Below are positions 12,890 to 14,112 of a stretch of 14,112 nt of DNA, one piece after another; position 1 is the first letter of the stretch, and each line of letters opens with the position of its first letter. Position numbers and translations under genes: made by a program. The notes under the pieces were generated by a model. The model was not told the DNA's origin, searched no databases, and saw nothing but the letters and a program-made list of their open reading frames with translations. The stretch is from CALACW01 sp002431305. Its GTDB lineage: Bacteria > Bacillota > Clostridia > Oscillospirales > Acutalibacteraceae. The stretch spans positions 1 to 14,112 of the forward strand of contig CALACW010000022.1 in NCBI GenBank assembly GCA_937890355.1, read 5' to 3'.

Positions 12890-14112
12890 TTATCTTAAAT
12901 TTTCAATCATCGATGTTAAATCCGAATAGAACTGACGGACTTCAGAGGTGTTGCCGTCCATTCCGATTACGGTGCCGTGATGTCCCGATCTTGTCGGCAT
13001 GACGTACCAGACCCCCTTTTTGATTTTGGTGCTGTCCTGTACGTATTCCTCGTGTTCGGCACCGAGCGGATATTTTGCCGACACGACGTTTACGAGTCCG
13101 TCGTTAGCCTGCCATGACGAATCGATATTTATTCCGCCGTCGGTAACGCCCGTGTACATGCCCATTGCGTCAGAAAATCCGATTAGTACGGGGAGTGAAA
13201 TTTTTAAATCGGCAGTCTGTCCGTTTAAAACCGACGCGTCTTTTGTTGAACAGTATGAATAGGAAAAATAATATACGTCTTTTACTGTTTTTATTTTCGA
13301 ATTTAATTCGTTTGCCCCGTCGGGCGACAAATCATAGCCCGCGTGGTCGTTATCGGATTCTACAACGGCTCTGACCGCGTTTTTAATTTCGCTTAATCCT
13401 CCGTTGATCTTTCCGACTCCGAACTGGTCGAGCATAAAATCATAAACTCCCGATACGGGCGAGGTCACGCCCGCAGCCGCAAAACAGACCGTTGTCAGTA
13501 AATCTGTTGTTGAATCAAGCCCTATGAGCTTGCCGACGGAATTTATAAGACACGTAAGCGACGTTCCGTTATGCGGTGAACACAGAGTAGTAACGCTGAA
13601 AACATAGGAGCCTTTACCTCCAGTAAAGAGGGGTGACGTTTCGCTTCCGCTTGCGTTCTGCTCGTTTTCATCACCGTATTCAAGCAATGAGGCGAGCAGT
13701 CTCGCGGTCTCTCCGCCGTAGCTGTGACCGACGAGATTTATTTTAACTCTCTGACCGCCGTTTATCTTTTCGCCCCACTGCGGTACGAGCGCGGTTGTGT
13801 ACTGTCTGCCGAAACGCGCGTGTTTATGAACTTCGGAATGATATGCCCCGTAGTCGACGGTTGTTCCGGTAAGCTGTGCGTACAGTTCGCACGCTCTGTC
13901 CCACGTGCTCGATATCGGTCCCACGCTCGGCGCGCATACGTCGAAGCCCTCGCTTTTTAAGTAATCCGTAATGCTTCCCGCGGACGAACCCCAGTACGGC
14001 GAAGCTGTATTGAGTCCGCCGTTCTCGCCCCATCCGCCGAGACCGTGTACGAAAACGTAAGGGTAGTTTATCTTGCCCCCGTTTATCTCATACCACAGAT
14101 TTTTATACCCGC
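12890..14112 (-). CDS. family I.5 (Bacillus/Staphylococcus-type) triacylglycerol lipase, 5' end outside window
   Basis: This alpha/beta-hydrolase lipase cleaves ester bonds of acylglycerols. The frame is open to the window edge; 406 residues are visible and the N-terminus, including any signal peptide, is missing. Numbering from the window edge, the oxyanion motif is FVHGLGGWG (20-28), the nucleophile is Ser130 in GHSYGG, and the likely triad partners are Asp337 (NDGLVN) and His378 (HHGTVIG). Geobacillus-type lipases hold a structural zinc with Asp61, His81, His87 and Asp238; the equivalents Asp71 (WDRACE), His91 and His97 (YHSEVHKHARFGR) and Asp260 (YDLSPDG) are all present. TTLCSPHNG (174-182) is also typical. 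GHSYGG replaces the AHSQGG of thermophilic relatives. Many in-frame internal starts exist, but the homology shows the true start lies further upstream. It is probably secreted, by analogy. Confidence 0.92.
   Translation of the reverse strand, partial: GYKNLWYEINGGKINYPYVFVHGLGGWGENGGLNTASPYWGSSAGSITDYLKSEGFDVCAPSVGPISSTWDRACELYAQLTGTTVDYGAYHSEVHKHARFGRQYTTALVPQWGEKINGGQRVKINLVGHSYGGETARLLASLLEYGDENEQNASGSETSPLFTGGKGSYVFSVTTLCSPHNGTSLTCLINSVGKLIGLDSTTDLLTTVCFAAAGVTSPVSGVYDFMLDQFGVGKINGGLSEIKNAVRAVVESDNDHAGYDLSPDGANELNSKIKTVKDVYYFSYSYCSTKDASVLNGQTADLKISLPVLIGFSDAMGMYTGVTDGGINIDSSWQANDGLVNVVSAKYPLGAEHEEYVQDSTKIKKGVWYVMPTRSGHHGTVIGMDGNTSEVRQFYSDLTSMIENLR

Noticed and set aside
1..14112. CRISPR arrays, transposon ends, tRNA or rRNA genes
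   Set aside because: No regularly spaced repeats, no transposase-like frame and no RNA-gene signatures were seen apart from the riboswitch.

Overview
The window looks like chromosome of a low-to-mid GC Gram-positive bacterium of the class Clostridia, most likely an uncultured gut member of the Oscillospiraceae/Ruminococcaceae type. This is inferred from strong AGGAGG-type ribosome binding sites, consensus sigma-A promoters, a Firmicutes-style lysine riboswitch, a BspA-like leucine-rich surface protein and a family I.5 (Bacillus/Staphylococcus-type) lipase. I see no phage, transposon, CRISPR, tRNA or rRNA.

Layout. (1) Positions 1-52 hold what may be the tail of a plus-strand gene. (2) Positions 144-3013, minus strand: an amino-acid uptake operon. 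It starts at a perfect TTGACA-17-TATAAT promoter and runs through a lysine riboswitch (L box) with its terminator, a substrate-binding lipoprotein, a permease and an ATPase, to a closing terminator. The binding protein has its two halves in reversed order: the region that normally forms the second half comes first. It reads as a natural circular permutation of the SBP_bac_3 fold. (3) Positions 3117-5708, plus strand: a second perfect-consensus promoter drives an 828-residue secreted leucine-rich-repeat protein. (4) Positions 5730-10752, minus strand: a LuxR/MalT-like regulator, a GNAT acetyltransferase, a secreted calcineurin-type phosphoesterase and a DEAD-box RNA helicase with a DbpA-type RNA-binding domain. 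(5) Positions 10810-12702, plus strand: an AbrB/SpoVT-type regulator and a two-gene ABC-2 exporter, tightly coupled, behind a promoter covered by four TTATAC/GTATAA half-sites. (6) Positions 12710-14112, minus strand: a 39-codon lysine-rich mini-gene and a zinc-site lipase of family I.5 whose 5' end lies outside the window.

How the genes work together. The riboswitch identifies the first operon as lysine uptake, shut off when lysine is plentiful. The AbrB-ABC operon looks like a self-regulated efflux or stress module. The secreted LRR protein and the secreted phosphoesterase share a gapless 20-residue similarity at their extreme C-termini, which suggests a common surface-retention tail. The main points for follow-up are the permuted binding protein under lysine control, this C-terminal tail, the operator array over the AbrB promoter, the terminator-like hairpin in the helicase leader, and the mini-gene whose ribosome binding site lies inside a terminator hairpin.
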